The notes under the pieces were generated by a model, which was not told where the DNA came from, did no database searches, and saw only the letters and a list, made by a program, of their open reading frames with translations. A program made the position numbers and the translations under genes. 40,226 bases of DNA from Candidatus Saccharimonadota bacterium (GTDB taxonomy: Bacteria > Patescibacteriota > Saccharimonadia > Saccharimonadales > AQU-01), in the NCBI GenBank assembly GCA_018499905.2, contig JAHBAU020000008.1:1-40226 (forward strand). Reading direction: 5' to 3'. Positions 19,407 to 28,649 of this stretch are shown here, one piece after another (the stretch's first letter is position 1; the number at the start of each line of letters is the position of its first letter).

Positions 19407-20501
19407 ATGAAGAAAATTGTCATTGATGCCCGCGAATCGGGCACAACGTCTGGTCGGTATGTCGACAAGCTCCTGGAGTATCTAGGGAAGGCCAAGCCCA
19501 AATATCACATTGTGGTGTTGGCAAAACCCAAACGCGTAGAGTTTTTGCGAGGCTTGCTGCCAAAGTTTGAGATTGTCGAGTCGCCATACAAAGAGTTCAC
19601 CTTCTCGGAGCAATTTCGACTATATAAACAAATTACGAACATTAACCCAGATTTAATGCATTTCACATTTGCACAACAGCCGATTTTGTATCGTGGTAAG
19701 GTTTTGACCACATTTCATGATTTGACCACAGTTCGGTTCCGTAACCCCGCCAAAAACTGGTTGGTGTTTATGATCAAGCAAAAAATCTACGCTTGGGTTA
19801 TCAAAATTGCCGCTCGCAAGTCTGTGGCGGTGCTCTCCCCTACCGAATTCGTCAAAGACGATGTGGCCAAATTTGCCCATATTAACAGCCGTAAAATCAC
19901 TGTCACTTACGAGGCAGCCGACCAAATAACAGAGGTGGCTGAGCCTGTCGAAGGGGTAAATGACGATACCGAGTTTGTTATGTACGTCGGTCGACCGCAG
20001 CCCCACAAAAACCTGGAGCGCCTCATAGACGCCTTTGTGATGCTCAAGGTCAAACATCCAAACCTTAAATTAGTTTTTGCCGGCAAAAAGGATGCACTGT
20101 ATAAGCGCTTAAACCGCGGCGCACGGGCTGCCGGCTTTGACGACATCATCTTTACCGGCTTTGTATCCGAAGGTCAGCTACGATGGCTCTACGAACACTG
20201 TGCGGCCTATGTCTTCCCTTCTCTGTCCGAAGGCTTTGGCTTGCCAGGGCTAGAAGCCATGGTGCATGGTGCACCCGTTGTCAGCAGCAACACCACGTGT
20301 CTGCCCGAAGTCTATGGCGACGCTGCCGAATACTTTGACCCCACCGACCCGTTTGCCATCGCCAGCGCTGTTACGCGAGTCATAGATAACCCCAAAAGGG
20401 CTGAGGAACTCCGCAAACTCGGCCAAAAACAAGCCGCCAAATACTCTTGGGAAAAAACCGCCGCCGAAACTCTGGCCGTCTACGATTCGATTCTGGGCTA
20501 G
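19407..20501 (+). CDS. GT4 family glycosyltransferase
   Basis: MYVGRPQPHKNLERLIDAF, YVFPSLSEGFGLPGLEAMVHGAPVVSS. Confidence 0.91.
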   Translation: MKKIVIDARESGTTSGRYVDKLLEYLGKAKPKYHIVVLAKPKRVEFLRGLLPKFEIVESPYKEFTFSEQFRLYKQITNINPDLMHFTFAQQPILYRGKVLTTFHDLTTVRFRNPAKNWLVFMIKQKIYAWVIKIAARKSVAVLSPTEFVKDDVAKFAHINSRKITVTYEAADQITEVAEPVEGVNDDTEFVMYVGRPQPHKNLERLIDAFVMLKVKHPNLKLVFAGKKDALYKRLNRGARAAGFDDIIFTGFVSEGQLRWLYEHCAAYVFPSLSEGFGLPGLEAMVHGAPVVSSNTTCLPEVYGDAAEYFDPTDPFAIASAVTRVIDNPKRAEELRKLGQKQAAKYSWEKTAAETLAVYDSILG

Positions 20502-21280
20502 ATATCGACCCGAAGGGTGCGCAAGATTTCTTTGATGGTCATTGCGTCAGCTGATGTCAAGAATGCCTCGCTGTCTCCCGTCGCATAGGCGTAGATATAG
20601 GGGCGAAACTCACCGTTTGGACCATAGACGTTAATAAACAAAGTATTGATATTGAAGCCCATTTGCGGATCGTTAACCTTGACTGGTTCGTTTGGCGTAG
20701 CATCCTGTAGGCCTATCAGGTATTCATCATCCTTACCGGGAGTGCCAAAACGCATGGTTACTAACCGAATATCGGCCTTGTTCTTATATGTGTACGCAAG
20801 TGAGCCGTCGTCTTTTCGTTCTTCAGTCGGATAGTAGACGTTGTTGATACCGGTGTCTTCAGAACTAAGATACTCCCATGACACACAGGTGTTAGTTTTT
20901 GCAAACGGTACATCACCCGGTGCAGGCTCACACATGCCACCTTTTCCGCCCCAGTTTGCGCTAAGGCGCAACTCTGTTCCTGTCGGCGATGTCAACGAAG
21001 CCTCTGATGCGGCTAATTCAGGGTCATCATTCTGCACTTCACTCTTTAATGTCCAGGCTATAGGATACTCTACGGTAAATTTACCCACGGGGTCGGAGTA
21101 GGTCTTCTTGCCAGCAGTTGCATTGTTATCTGTATTTGTTGTGTCTGTGGTTGATTCTTTGGTCGTTTGCTTGTTCTTATTAGCGTCCCAGACGCGCCAG
21201 CCTGCTAGACCAATCGCTAGCACCACAACCACGGCCAAAATAGCGACCACATGCCCAAACCCCTGCTCTCGCTTATTCAT
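20498..21280 (-). CDS. Membrane-anchored hypothetical protein
   Basis: N-terminal TM GHVVAILAVVVVLAIGLAGWRVW then extracytoplasmic domain (PVGKFTVEYPIAWTLKSE). Confidence 0.7.
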   Translation of the reverse strand: MNKREQGFGHVVAILAVVVVLAIGLAGWRVWDANKNKQTTKESTTDTTNTDNNATAGKKTYSDPVGKFTVEYPIAWTLKSEVQNDDPELAASEASLTSPTGTELRLSANWGGKGGMCEPAPGDVPFAKTNTCVSWEYLSSEDTGINNVYYPTEERKDDGSLAYTYKNKADIRLVTMRFGTPGKDDEYLIGLQDATPNEPVKVNDPQMGFNINTLFINVYGPNGEFRPYIYAYATGDSEAFLTSADAMTIKEILRTLRVDI

Positions 21281-21333
21281 AGATGCATCCTGTTTATGAT
21301 AAAGATTATACTCGCACCATTAGTAACTTACTG

Positions 21334-21795
21334 TTATTCGTTAATTGGATATATTGGCCGGTTAACCGCGTCGATACAATAGAAATCAACGTTGCTTTGG
21401 TTACTGGAATTAATAAAGCAGTCGGTATTTGTGTGTGTATGCAGAAATTGAACGCGGTTATTCTCGGTAGGGCTAAGCCGTTCGAAACCAAATTTTTCTA
21501 CAGCACCAGCAATCGTAGCTTTATCTCCCCTCATCCCAAGTCCAACTTCGCAGCGTAGCTGACCACCCCCAAACTTTTCACCATCACGCAAGCAGTATTT
21601 ATTTTTAGTTATTTCTTGCATACCTTGCTTTTCAAGCTCGGATTTTAGGACGTCGATGTCTTGTTCTAGGCTCGCAAACATTTGACCAGTCCGCCAAGTA
21701 TCAAACTGAGTGTAGCCATAATAGATACCGACCAGCAGTATCGGCACCACAATCAAAAGAAGCCTTTTTGTATTTAGGTTGCTTAGACGCTTCAT
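21334..21795 (-). CDS. Small membrane-anchored hypothetical protein
   Basis: N-terminal TM RLLLIVVPILLVGIYYGYTQF; isolated ORF in a plausible intergenic context. Confidence 0.55.
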   Translation of the reverse strand: MKRLSNLNTKRLLLIVVPILLVGIYYGYTQFDTWRTGQMFASLEQDIDVLKSELEKQGMQEITKNKYCLRDGEKFGGGQLRCEVGLGMRGDKATIAGAVEKFGFERLSPTENNRVQFLHTHTNTDCFINSSNQSNVDFYCIDAVNRPIYPINE

Positions 21796-21913
21796 GGTCT
21801 TTATTGTACTCCGCCCTTTTTTGGTAATTGCATGGCTTAATGAAGTATTTATGAAAAATGTTTGTTAAAAAGTAAGTTGTGCAATTAGTGTATTTACATA
21901 ATGGTTTTAGTGA

Positions 21914-24463
21914 ATGGTCATTGTTATGTTTCGATATAAAAACATAAGGATCTTGGCAACTCTCTTTATAATTATTGTCCTCTGTTTGTTGCTCATGACG
22001 GTTAGTAGTGCCGACTCCACTACTTCTCCGTGGCTAACAACTACCAATCCTGTTTTGACTAAGTTATTTGATTTAAGTGCAGCGGATCAATTGCCGCCGA
22101 CGGTTGCAGGACTTGGAAATCGGGATTGCGTAAATCAACCAGTGGTGTCTAGACCTGCCAAGGTACTACAGACACAACAAATAATCGACGGTTGTTTTGT
22201 GCCAACAGGATTTGGTGTGGCTGATTCAAATGGTTGGATTAGGTTTAGTGGAGCCACGGTGGCTGGCGCAAGTGTTAATTTTGGACCTTATTCGCCTGGA
22301 ATCATCCCAATACCGGCCTCTTTAGATGTTTTTCATTACACGGGTGCCGGTGCAAACGGACTTTACTTACACCTCACCAGAAATTTGCCGCAGCCAATAG
22401 GTGTTGAGACAGCTTTGGACGGAAAGGTGACATACCGCTTTACCCGAGCTGCAGATGGAAGTGTACGCGACAAGTCTGGTGTACTACTACCGGCCCACAC
22501 AGACTCATTATCCTTTTCGACAAATGGCAAATGGGCGGTGGTTGACTCGCCAAATCGAGCAATGTTACGAATCAACCTCGAGACTCTCGAGGTTCTGCCC
22601 TTCGCGCCTGCCTTTAATTACAGCTTGGGTGTCTCGCCTGGCGTGCAAACCGCTGTATCGAATGACGGCCGCTACGCTATAGTTGCTTCGCGAACTTTTG
22701 GTGTTCTGAAACTTTATGACCTTGCCTCATGTGGTGCTGTCCCAACGAGCATTAACGCTCCTGTATCATGCGCGTCAAAGGATTTATTACCCTATTTCCA
22801 AAATCAGCTACCTGGGTTTTATGGAGTGCACACTGTGCGTTTTGTTTCTGGTGAAGTGATTAAGTTGTATGGGTTGGCGTCATCAGGTGGAGTTATTACT
22901 AGAGCAAAGTACGCCCTTGCTGCTCCTGGAACGGACCTTACGCACCCTAATTACTTAGCTTTGGGTGATTCTTTTTCATCTGGCGAAGGCGATAACCAGG
23001 GTGGGGTATTTTATGAGCCGGCAACCAATAACCCAACCAACAAATGTCATGTCAGCCGTCGAAGCTACCCCTACCTTATTGCAGCGGCTATTTCACTAAA
23101 TGATTTTCATGACGTGACATGTAGTGGCGCAGTGATTAGTAACATATCTAGAGACATATCCTATCCTTCGAGTACAACGAGTTTAGCATTTTCAGATTGG
23201 ACTCCAGGATATCAACCCCAAAAAAATTACATAATAACCCCGCCCGCCTTCCTCACCATCTCAATCGGCGGCAATGACATTGGGTTTGGTAGCATCATGG
23301 CGGAATGCGCGACTTCACACTACAAAATCCCTTTGCCGACCACCTGCCCTCAAGCAGGCGACCCAGTTGAGCGCGCCAACGCCGCTAAGCTAATCGCCGA
23401 TCAATTTCCTCGACTGATTCAAACTTATAAGGAGCTGGTTGCAGCAACAGATCAAAAAACAAAGATCTATGTGGTGGGCTATCCAAAATTTGTCAAAGGT
23501 TCTGGCGGCAGCTGTGGGCTGAATGTCCGACTTAATGATCAAGAGCGAGAATTGGTCGACAGGGGTGTCTCGTATCTAAATCAAGTCATTAAGGCAGCCG
23601 CCGAAAATGTTGGTATTCACTACCTTGATATTGAAAACGCCCTAGAAAACAGAAATTTGTGCAGTATTGTTGCCGATGACCAGATGGCCGTGAACGGACT
23701 GACCGAGGGCGATGACAAACGCTTGCCGTGGTGGGCAGCCTACTTGGTTGATGGTGTGACTGGTGTTGGCGGACTGGGCAGCCTTGGTATTGCGAACGCT
23801 AGTTATCATCCCAATGCCATCGGTCAACGACTGATGTACGAAAAAATTCTAGCGCTAACAAACGGTGATCCTTCATCGTTTAGTATTTGCCCTACGAATC
23901 AGGTATTGTGCCCTACGGCTACCCCGATTCCGATGCCTGACTCGAGTTATTTTGGTCAGGAGGCGTATGATTATGCTGCAAAATACAAGGGCGTTCCGCT
24001 ACCCTATCCAATCTCCGGGCCCAGTGCTCCGGCAAGAATAATAACCACTCCGTCTTCGACATCGAACACCATCCGAGCAAAACTCGATTATTTAATGCCT
24101 AACACCGTAGCCTCCCTATCTTTGGATCGTGTTGAATTAAAACGAGTAAATACCGGCCAGCAAACACAACTGCAAGAAGACATCATAGTACCCACCAATA
24201 CCTCGCCTGGCTTACATCGCCTAGAGGTTAGGGCTACAAATATTGCTGGCGAACAGATTACGGTTAATGAAACCATCTTTGTGCCCGGACCCGAAGGCGA
24301 CATTAACGGTAACCATGTACCCGACCATCAGGAAGCCTGCGGCTTCACGCCTGCCAGCGGACAAGACAGTGATAATGATGGCATTGACGACGCCTGCGAC
24401 GGCTCATTAACACCTAGTTTGCCTTTTCTCACTATATCTGTTCGAAAGCTTTATGCTCGATAG
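21914..24463 (+). CDS. Secreted SGNH/GDSL hydrolase with C-terminal thrombospondin type-3-like Ca-binding motif
   Basis: Signal-like N-terminus; YLALGDSFSSGEGD (block I), SIGGNDIGF (block III), YHPNAIGQ (block V); C-terminal DINGNHVPDHQE...DSDNDGIDDACDG. Start may be 21926. Confidence 0.82.
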   Translation: MVIVMFRYKNIRILATLFIIIVLCLLLMTVSSADSTTSPWLTTTNPVLTKLFDLSAADQLPPTVAGLGNRDCVNQPVVSRPAKVLQTQQIIDGCFVPTGFGVADSNGWIRFSGATVAGASVNFGPYSPGIIPIPASLDVFHYTGAGANGLYLHLTRNLPQPIGVETALDGKVTYRFTRAADGSVRDKSGVLLPAHTDSLSFSTNGKWAVVDSPNRAMLRINLETLEVLPFAPAFNYSLGVSPGVQTAVSNDGRYAIVASRTFGVLKLYDLASCGAVPTSINAPVSCASKDLLPYFQNQLPGFYGVHTVRFVSGEVIKLYGLASSGGVITRAKYALAAPGTDLTHPNYLALGDSFSSGEGDNQGGVFYEPATNNPTNKCHVSRRSYPYLIAAAISLNDFHDVTCSGAVISNISRDISYPSSTTSLAFSDWTPGYQPQKNYIITPPAFLTISIGGNDIGFGSIMAECATSHYKIPLPTTCPQAGDPVERANAAKLIADQFPRLIQTYKELVAATDQKTKIYVVGYPKFVKGSGGSCGLNVRLNDQERELVDRGVSYLNQVIKAAAENVGIHYLDIENALENRNLCSIVADDQMAVNGLTEGDDKRLPWWAAYLVDGVTGVGGLGSLGIANASYHPNAIGQRLMYEKILALTNGDPSSFSICPTNQVLCPTATPIPMPDSSYFGQEAYDYAAKYKGVPLPYPISGPSAPARIITTPSSTSNTIRAKLDYLMPNTVASLSLDRVELKRVNTGQQTQLQEDIIVPTNTSPGLHRLEVRATNIAGEQITVNETIFVPGPEGDINGNHVPDHQEACGFTPASGQDSDNDGIDDACDGSLTPSLPFLTISVRKLYAR

Positions 24464-24593
24464 AACCATACTATAACATGTATTTTTATCTTATTTTTTG
24501 TTGTGCAAAATAAATGTGTATTTCGTTTGCTACATCTGTTAAAAATACATGATATCGTATAGTTTTTAGTGTTTTTGGGCCTTTTCATCCACA

Positions 24594-24622
24594 TGAAAAA
24601 CGCGGGGCTAGTGCCCCGCGCT
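24594..24622 (-). terminator. Rho-independent terminator of the rpmH-rnpA-yidC-jag operon
   Basis: Perfect 8-bp stem cgcggggc-tagt-gccccgcg (24601-24620), followed on the minus strand by a T run (tttttc), 26 nt past the jag stop. Confidence 0.88.
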
Positions 24623-24646
24623 GATTTCTTGTGCGTATTACTGATT

Positions 24647-25111
24647 CTACTCGTTTGGTTTGAGGACGATATGGCGGTCGCGGCCTTCGCCGACTGATTC
24701 AGTTTGCAGTCCGGCATCTGAGGCGACCTTGTGCACAATACGGCGGTCGGCGGCGTTCATGGGTGCTAAATCCATAGGCTTGCCTGATTCTTTGACTGTA
24801 GCAATCCATTCTCCGGCTTTTTCGGCCAGGCGGTCGGCGCGCTGCTTTTTGTAGTCGGCAATGTCTACATTGACCCGGTTGTATGGGTAGCCGTTGTTTT
24901 TGAGTGCGCTAGATACCAGGAACTGCATGCTGCGCATTGTGTCACCGTGCTGCCCAATCAAAAAGCCGTTAAGGTGCGTAGAAGGAACGCTCAGCTCGAT
25001 AACCTCACCGTCTGTTGACGTGGCGTATACATCGGTGTTGAGGCCAAAGAAGGACAACATGTCCTCTAGATATTTTTTAGCATAACGAATTGAATCTTCG
25101 ATATCATTCAT
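24647..25111 (-). CDS. jag: KH-R3H RNA-binding protein Jag/KhpB
   Basis: GFLIGQHGDTMRSMQFLVSSAL (KH loop), PYNRVNVDIADYKKQRADRL; position next to yidC. Confidence 0.88.
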   Translation of the reverse strand: MNDIEDSIRYAKKYLEDMLSFFGLNTDVYATSTDGEVIELSVPSTHLNGFLIGQHGDTMRSMQFLVSSALKNNGYPYNRVNVDIADYKKQRADRLAEKAGEWIATVKESGKPMDLAPMNAADRRIVHKVASDAGLQTESVGEGRDRHIVLKPNE

Positions 25112-25113
25112 GA

Positions 25114-26061
25114 TTACCTCCTTCGTTTTTTAGAGGCTTTCTTCTTATTCTTTTTGGTTTTGGTTTTAACAGTCCGGCTTGGACCGGTTGCAATAACTTC
25201 ACCTTCGATAACCTGAGATTTTTTGCTGCCAGGTTTGTCTGCCACTTTTTCCATTTCGGTTTCGTCGCTGTTTAATACCCTAGACTGCTGCCAGAAGGCG
25301 ACGATACCACTCACTAGCCAGTAGAGCGATAGCGCTGAGGCGATGTTGACGGTCACCAGGAATATCATGACTGGAATAATGTAACGTGTGCTGCGCCCCA
25401 CTGCCGCGTTGACCTCTGACTGATCGGCCTGCTTGCCTTCACTAGCTTCCTTGAGAATGCGACGCAAACCACGACTTTCCTTGTCATTGGGTAAAAGTTG
25501 TTTGGACTGGTAGTACTGCATGATCGCGCTGGCAACCACAATAATCATGGCCGGCCAGTAGATATTGCCGCTCTTTTCTATAGCCGACCGGGTCAGGTCA
25601 ACGATGCCAAACAGCGTACTGTCAAACTTTGTGATGTCCGAACCAAGTTCTTTAATCCAGCTGAGATTGCGAACAAACCCATAACTAAAGTCATAGATTA
25701 CCTGCGGGTTATCAACTAGCCGCTTGAGGCCGCTATACAAACCAATGAAGATTGGTAGCTGCACTAAGATGAGGCCAAAGCTGGCAAAAGGGTTAATGCC
25801 CTTTTCTTTGTACAACTCCATCATCATCAATGATTCTTGCTGACGATTACCCTTTGACGCAGCTTTGATGCGTTTGATTTCGGGCTGCAAGGATCGGATG
25901 GCTTTGGTCTGGTGTAGCTGTTTCTTGACCAGTGGCCACATCAGTAAACGAACGAGAATAGTAAATAGAATTATTGCCAAACCAAAGTTATGGCCAGGAA
26001 TTAATCCATAAATGAGGACAATGAGGTTAAAGATGGGCTTAACAATTAAGGCCGTAAACAC
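25114..26061 (-). CDS. yidC: Membrane protein insertase YidC/Oxa1
   Basis: GHNFGLAIILFTILVRLLMWPLVKKQL...LQPEIKRIKAA, NPFASFGLILVQLPIFIGLYSGL. Confidence 0.94.
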   Translation of the reverse strand: MFTALIVKPIFNLIVLIYGLIPGHNFGLAIILFTILVRLLMWPLVKKQLHQTKAIRSLQPEIKRIKAASKGNRQQESLMMMELYKEKGINPFASFGLILVQLPIFIGLYSGLKRLVDNPQVIYDFSYGFVRNLSWIKELGSDITKFDSTLFGIVDLTRSAIEKSGNIYWPAMIIVVASAIMQYYQSKQLLPNDKESRGLRRILKEASEGKQADQSEVNAAVGRSTRYIIPVMIFLVTVNIASALSLYWLVSGIVAFWQQSRVLNSDETEMEKVADKPGSKKSQVIEGEVIATGPSRTVKTKTKKNKKKASKKRRR

Positions 26062-26073
26062 TGTTGTTGTCTC

Positions 26074-26436
26074 CTATTTCTTCGCTTCTAATGATAGCAC
26101 GCCAGCTTGCCCAAGTAATGATTTTACTATTACCGCAAGCTCTTCGGCCGACATGGTGGCCACATCCGGGCTATAGACACTAATAATAAGGTCGTATGGT
26201 TGCGTAATTTCCGTTTGGTGCTCACCGAGTATGGCATAGACCCGGCGGCGAATACGGTTGCGGACCACTGCCGACTTATGAACTTTCTTGGCCACCACCA
26301 CCGCGGCGCGGAATTCCTGGCGACGATTATTGAGCGCATATTTAAGCGCTAGTTTTTGCCCACGAACAGTTTTGCCTTTGGAATAGGCAAACCGTAAGCT
26401 TCCCAGACCGTGAAATCGATGTGTTGCGCCGATCAT
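26074..26436 (-). CDS. rnpA: Ribonuclease P protein component
   Basis: AAVVVAKKVHKSAVVRNRIRRRVYAIL (RNR motif); between yidC and rpmH. Confidence 0.93.
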   Translation of the reverse strand: MIGATHRFHGLGSLRFAYSKGKTVRGQKLALKYALNNRRQEFRAAVVVAKKVHKSAVVRNRIRRRVYAILGEHQTEITQPYDLIISVYSPDVATMSAEELAVIVKSLLGQAGVLSLEAKK

Positions 26437-26460
26437 ACTCTGGTAGCTAGTATAACGGAT

Positions 26461-26598
26461 TTAGTGCGTCAGGCGATTGCGGCCCTTAATGCGACGGGCA
26501 GCAAGTACACGACGGCCATTTTTGGTGGCCATGCGCTTCAAAAAGCCGTGCTCTTTAGAGCGTTGGCGCTTTTTTGGTTGAAAAGTTCGATTAGGCAT
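26461..26598 (-). CDS. rpmH: 50S ribosomal protein L34
   Basis: Not in the ORF track; minus-strand translation [45 protein letters not shown]. Confidence 0.97.
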   Translation of the reverse strand: MPNRTFQPKKRQRSKEHGFLKRMATKNGRRVLAARRIKGRNRLTH

Positions 26599-26794
26599 AC
26601 TGTCTATGTGTCCTTATTCGGTGTGCTCACCTGTTAGTAATACTGACGTCTTTTGTTTAAGAAGTCGATCAGGGGTAATAATAGCGTAAAACCCTGTTAA
26701 ATGCAATCGGCTGTTGTTTTACGTCAAAAGCAACTGCCCTGCCTGCATCGAAGTAAGTAGTTTTCACAATATTTACCCAGTCAATTTTGTTTCT

Positions 26795-26920
26795 TTATCC
26801 ACCATTCATTATATGTTTTCCACAGATTAACAGATGGTCTTTTTGGGTGTGTACAACGAAGCATCTGTTCTGCAGATTCGGCGATGGGTTTGTTGTACAA
26901 ACAGCCAAACATGTGGAAAA
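26795..26920. promoter_or_regulatory. DnaA-box-like motifs upstream of dnaA
   Basis: TTATCCACC (26795-26803), TTTTCCACA (26816-26824), and its inverted copy TGTGGAAAA (26912-26920). Confidence 0.7.
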
Positions 26921-26984
26921 CCCCTATCGTTTTCGGTATGATAGCAGTCTAGACAGTCGGTTAGTTCATAAGAGGGAGTTCGGC

Positions 26985-28361
26985 GTGAGAGAGGGTCTGT
27001 GGCAAGCAGTACTGGGTGAGATTGAACTGACGGTTTCACGCGCCAGTTTTGTCACTTGGTTTAAGAACACTGCTTTATTAAAGGAAAAAGACGGCAAACT
27101 GATAATTGGCGTGCCGAATGTCTTTATAAAACAACAGCTTGAACGAAAGTTTAACTCCTTGATCTTAGAAACCTTGCAGAAAAACGGTGTGGAAGACCTG
27201 GGAGTCGAGTACAAAATCTATACCCCCAAAGTAGAGGGTGGTGGCGTCAAAAAAGACACTGATGAAGATGTGGAAATATTAAATAATCCAACCACCAAGA
27301 CCCAGCCACGTACCAACCAGACAAGTAGCCTCACCCATTCGTATCGCCAAGGCCTCAACGAACGCTATACCTTTGATAACTTTGTGGTAGGTTCGGGTAA
27401 TGAGCTTGCCTATGCCGCCTGCCAAGCCATTGCCACCTCTCCTGGCACTAAATATAATCCGCTGTTTATTTATGGCGGTGTTGGTATTGGTAAAACACAC
27501 CTTATACAAGCGGTAGGAAACGCCATTCTAACCAAAAACCCTTCAGCTCACGTCGTGTACGTATCGAGTGAACAGTTTGTACAGGAGTTCTTGGATGCAA
27601 TACGTTTTAAGAAAAATACCGATTTTGCCGGTTTTTACCGTGGCGCCGATGTGTTGATCGTTGATGACATGCAGTTTATTGCTGGCAAAGAAAAAACCCA
27701 AGAAGAGTTCTTCCATACCTTTAACGCCCTACATCAGGCCAATAAACAGATTATTATTAGCAGCGATAAGCCACCCAAAGACATTCCCACCTTAGAGGAG
27801 CGCCTGCGTTCGCGTTTTGCCTGGGGAATGAGTATTGATATGCAGGCACCGGATTTTGAAACCCGTTGTGCCATCATCCAAAACAAGGCTGTCAGCCATG
27901 GCATTACCCTTGTTAGTGACGTTGTTGAGTATTTGGCCAATAATGTACAGACCAATATTCGTGAACTCGAAGGTGCTTTGAATCAGTTGTTGGCGTTTTG
28001 TGAGATGCGCGAGCTTGAACCCTCACTCCAAGTGGCGCAGACACTAATTGGCGCAGCGCAGACTCGACCAAAACATATCAGCGCCAAGCAAATAATTGAA
28101 CGCACTGCTAAGTATTTTCAGATACAGGTCGGCGATATGCTTGGACCAAAGCGCGATAAAGACATTGTTGTGCCTCGTCAGGTCGCAATGTACATACTAC
28201 GCAGCGAACTGCATCTAAGTTTTCCAAAGATTGCGAAAGAGCTTGGTCGTAAAGACCACACCACCGCCATCCATTCGGTAGAAAAAATTGAGAAAGAATC
28301 GGCTTTTGATACAGATATTCGCTCGGCAATTAGTGAAATCAAGGAACGCCTCTATGCCTAG
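26985..28361 (+). CDS. dnaA: Chromosomal replication initiator DnaA (start re-placed to GTG 26985)
   Basis: Walker A GGVGIGKTHL, VLIVDDMQF, domain IV GRKDHTTAIHS; N-terminus VREGLWQAVLGEIELTVSRASFVTWF is canonical; SD-like GAGGGAG just upstream of GTG. Confidence 0.96.
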   Translation: MREGLWQAVLGEIELTVSRASFVTWFKNTALLKEKDGKLIIGVPNVFIKQQLERKFNSLILETLQKNGVEDLGVEYKIYTPKVEGGGVKKDTDEDVEILNNPTTKTQPRTNQTSSLTHSYRQGLNERYTFDNFVVGSGNELAYAACQAIATSPGTKYNPLFIYGGVGIGKTHLIQAVGNAILTKNPSAHVVYVSSEQFVQEFLDAIRFKKNTDFAGFYRGADVLIVDDMQFIAGKEKTQEEFFHTFNALHQANKQIIISSDKPPKDIPTLEERLRSRFAWGMSIDMQAPDFETRCAIIQNKAVSHGITLVSDVVEYLANNVQTNIRELEGALNQLLAFCEMRELEPSLQVAQTLIGAAQTRPKHISAKQIIERTAKYFQIQVGDMLGPKRDKDIVVPRQVAMYILRSELHLSFPKIAKELGRKDHTTAIHSVEKIEKESAFDTDIRSAISEIKERLYA

Positions 28362-28649
28362 CATTGTTTCCACATTGATGGTCAAAGACTGTGGACAGAC
28401 AGTGGGTTTGGGGTGGTTTGGCATGTGGGAAACAACCAACAGTTACCCACTGCGACTTAGTGATGGTGTGCAGGTATGGGTACAAAACCTGGACTTATCC
28501 CAAACAACGCACAGTTTTTACAGTGCCTTATCCACCCAAAAATATACGTTTTTTAAGAGGCGGTTTGGTGGTTATACCCACTATGCACAGGGCTTACTAA
28601 AAAAACTACTATTCATATATAGATAAATTACTAATAGGAGTACATAAGT
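28362..28649. promoter_or_regulatory. Candidate oriC between dnaA and dnaN
   Basis: TTATCCACC (28528-28536), TTATCCCAA (28495-28503), TGTGGACAG (28390-28398), TGTGGGAAA (28424-28432), GTTTCCACA (28366-28374), then an A/T-rich tract (about 28597-28636) before dnaN. Confidence 0.72.

Noticed and set aside
19653-20057. 134-aa antisense ORF within a GT4 gene
   Set aside because: Antisense shadow of a confident GT4 gene.
24451-24738. 95-aa minus-strand ORF overlapping jag and its terminator
   Set aside because: Runs through the terminator hairpin and overlaps jag out of frame; composition not protein-like.
28288-28626. 112-aa and 69-aa ORFs in the dnaA-dnaN spacer
   Set aside because: Region is rich in DnaA-box-like motifs and A/T tract; translation has no recognisable domain.
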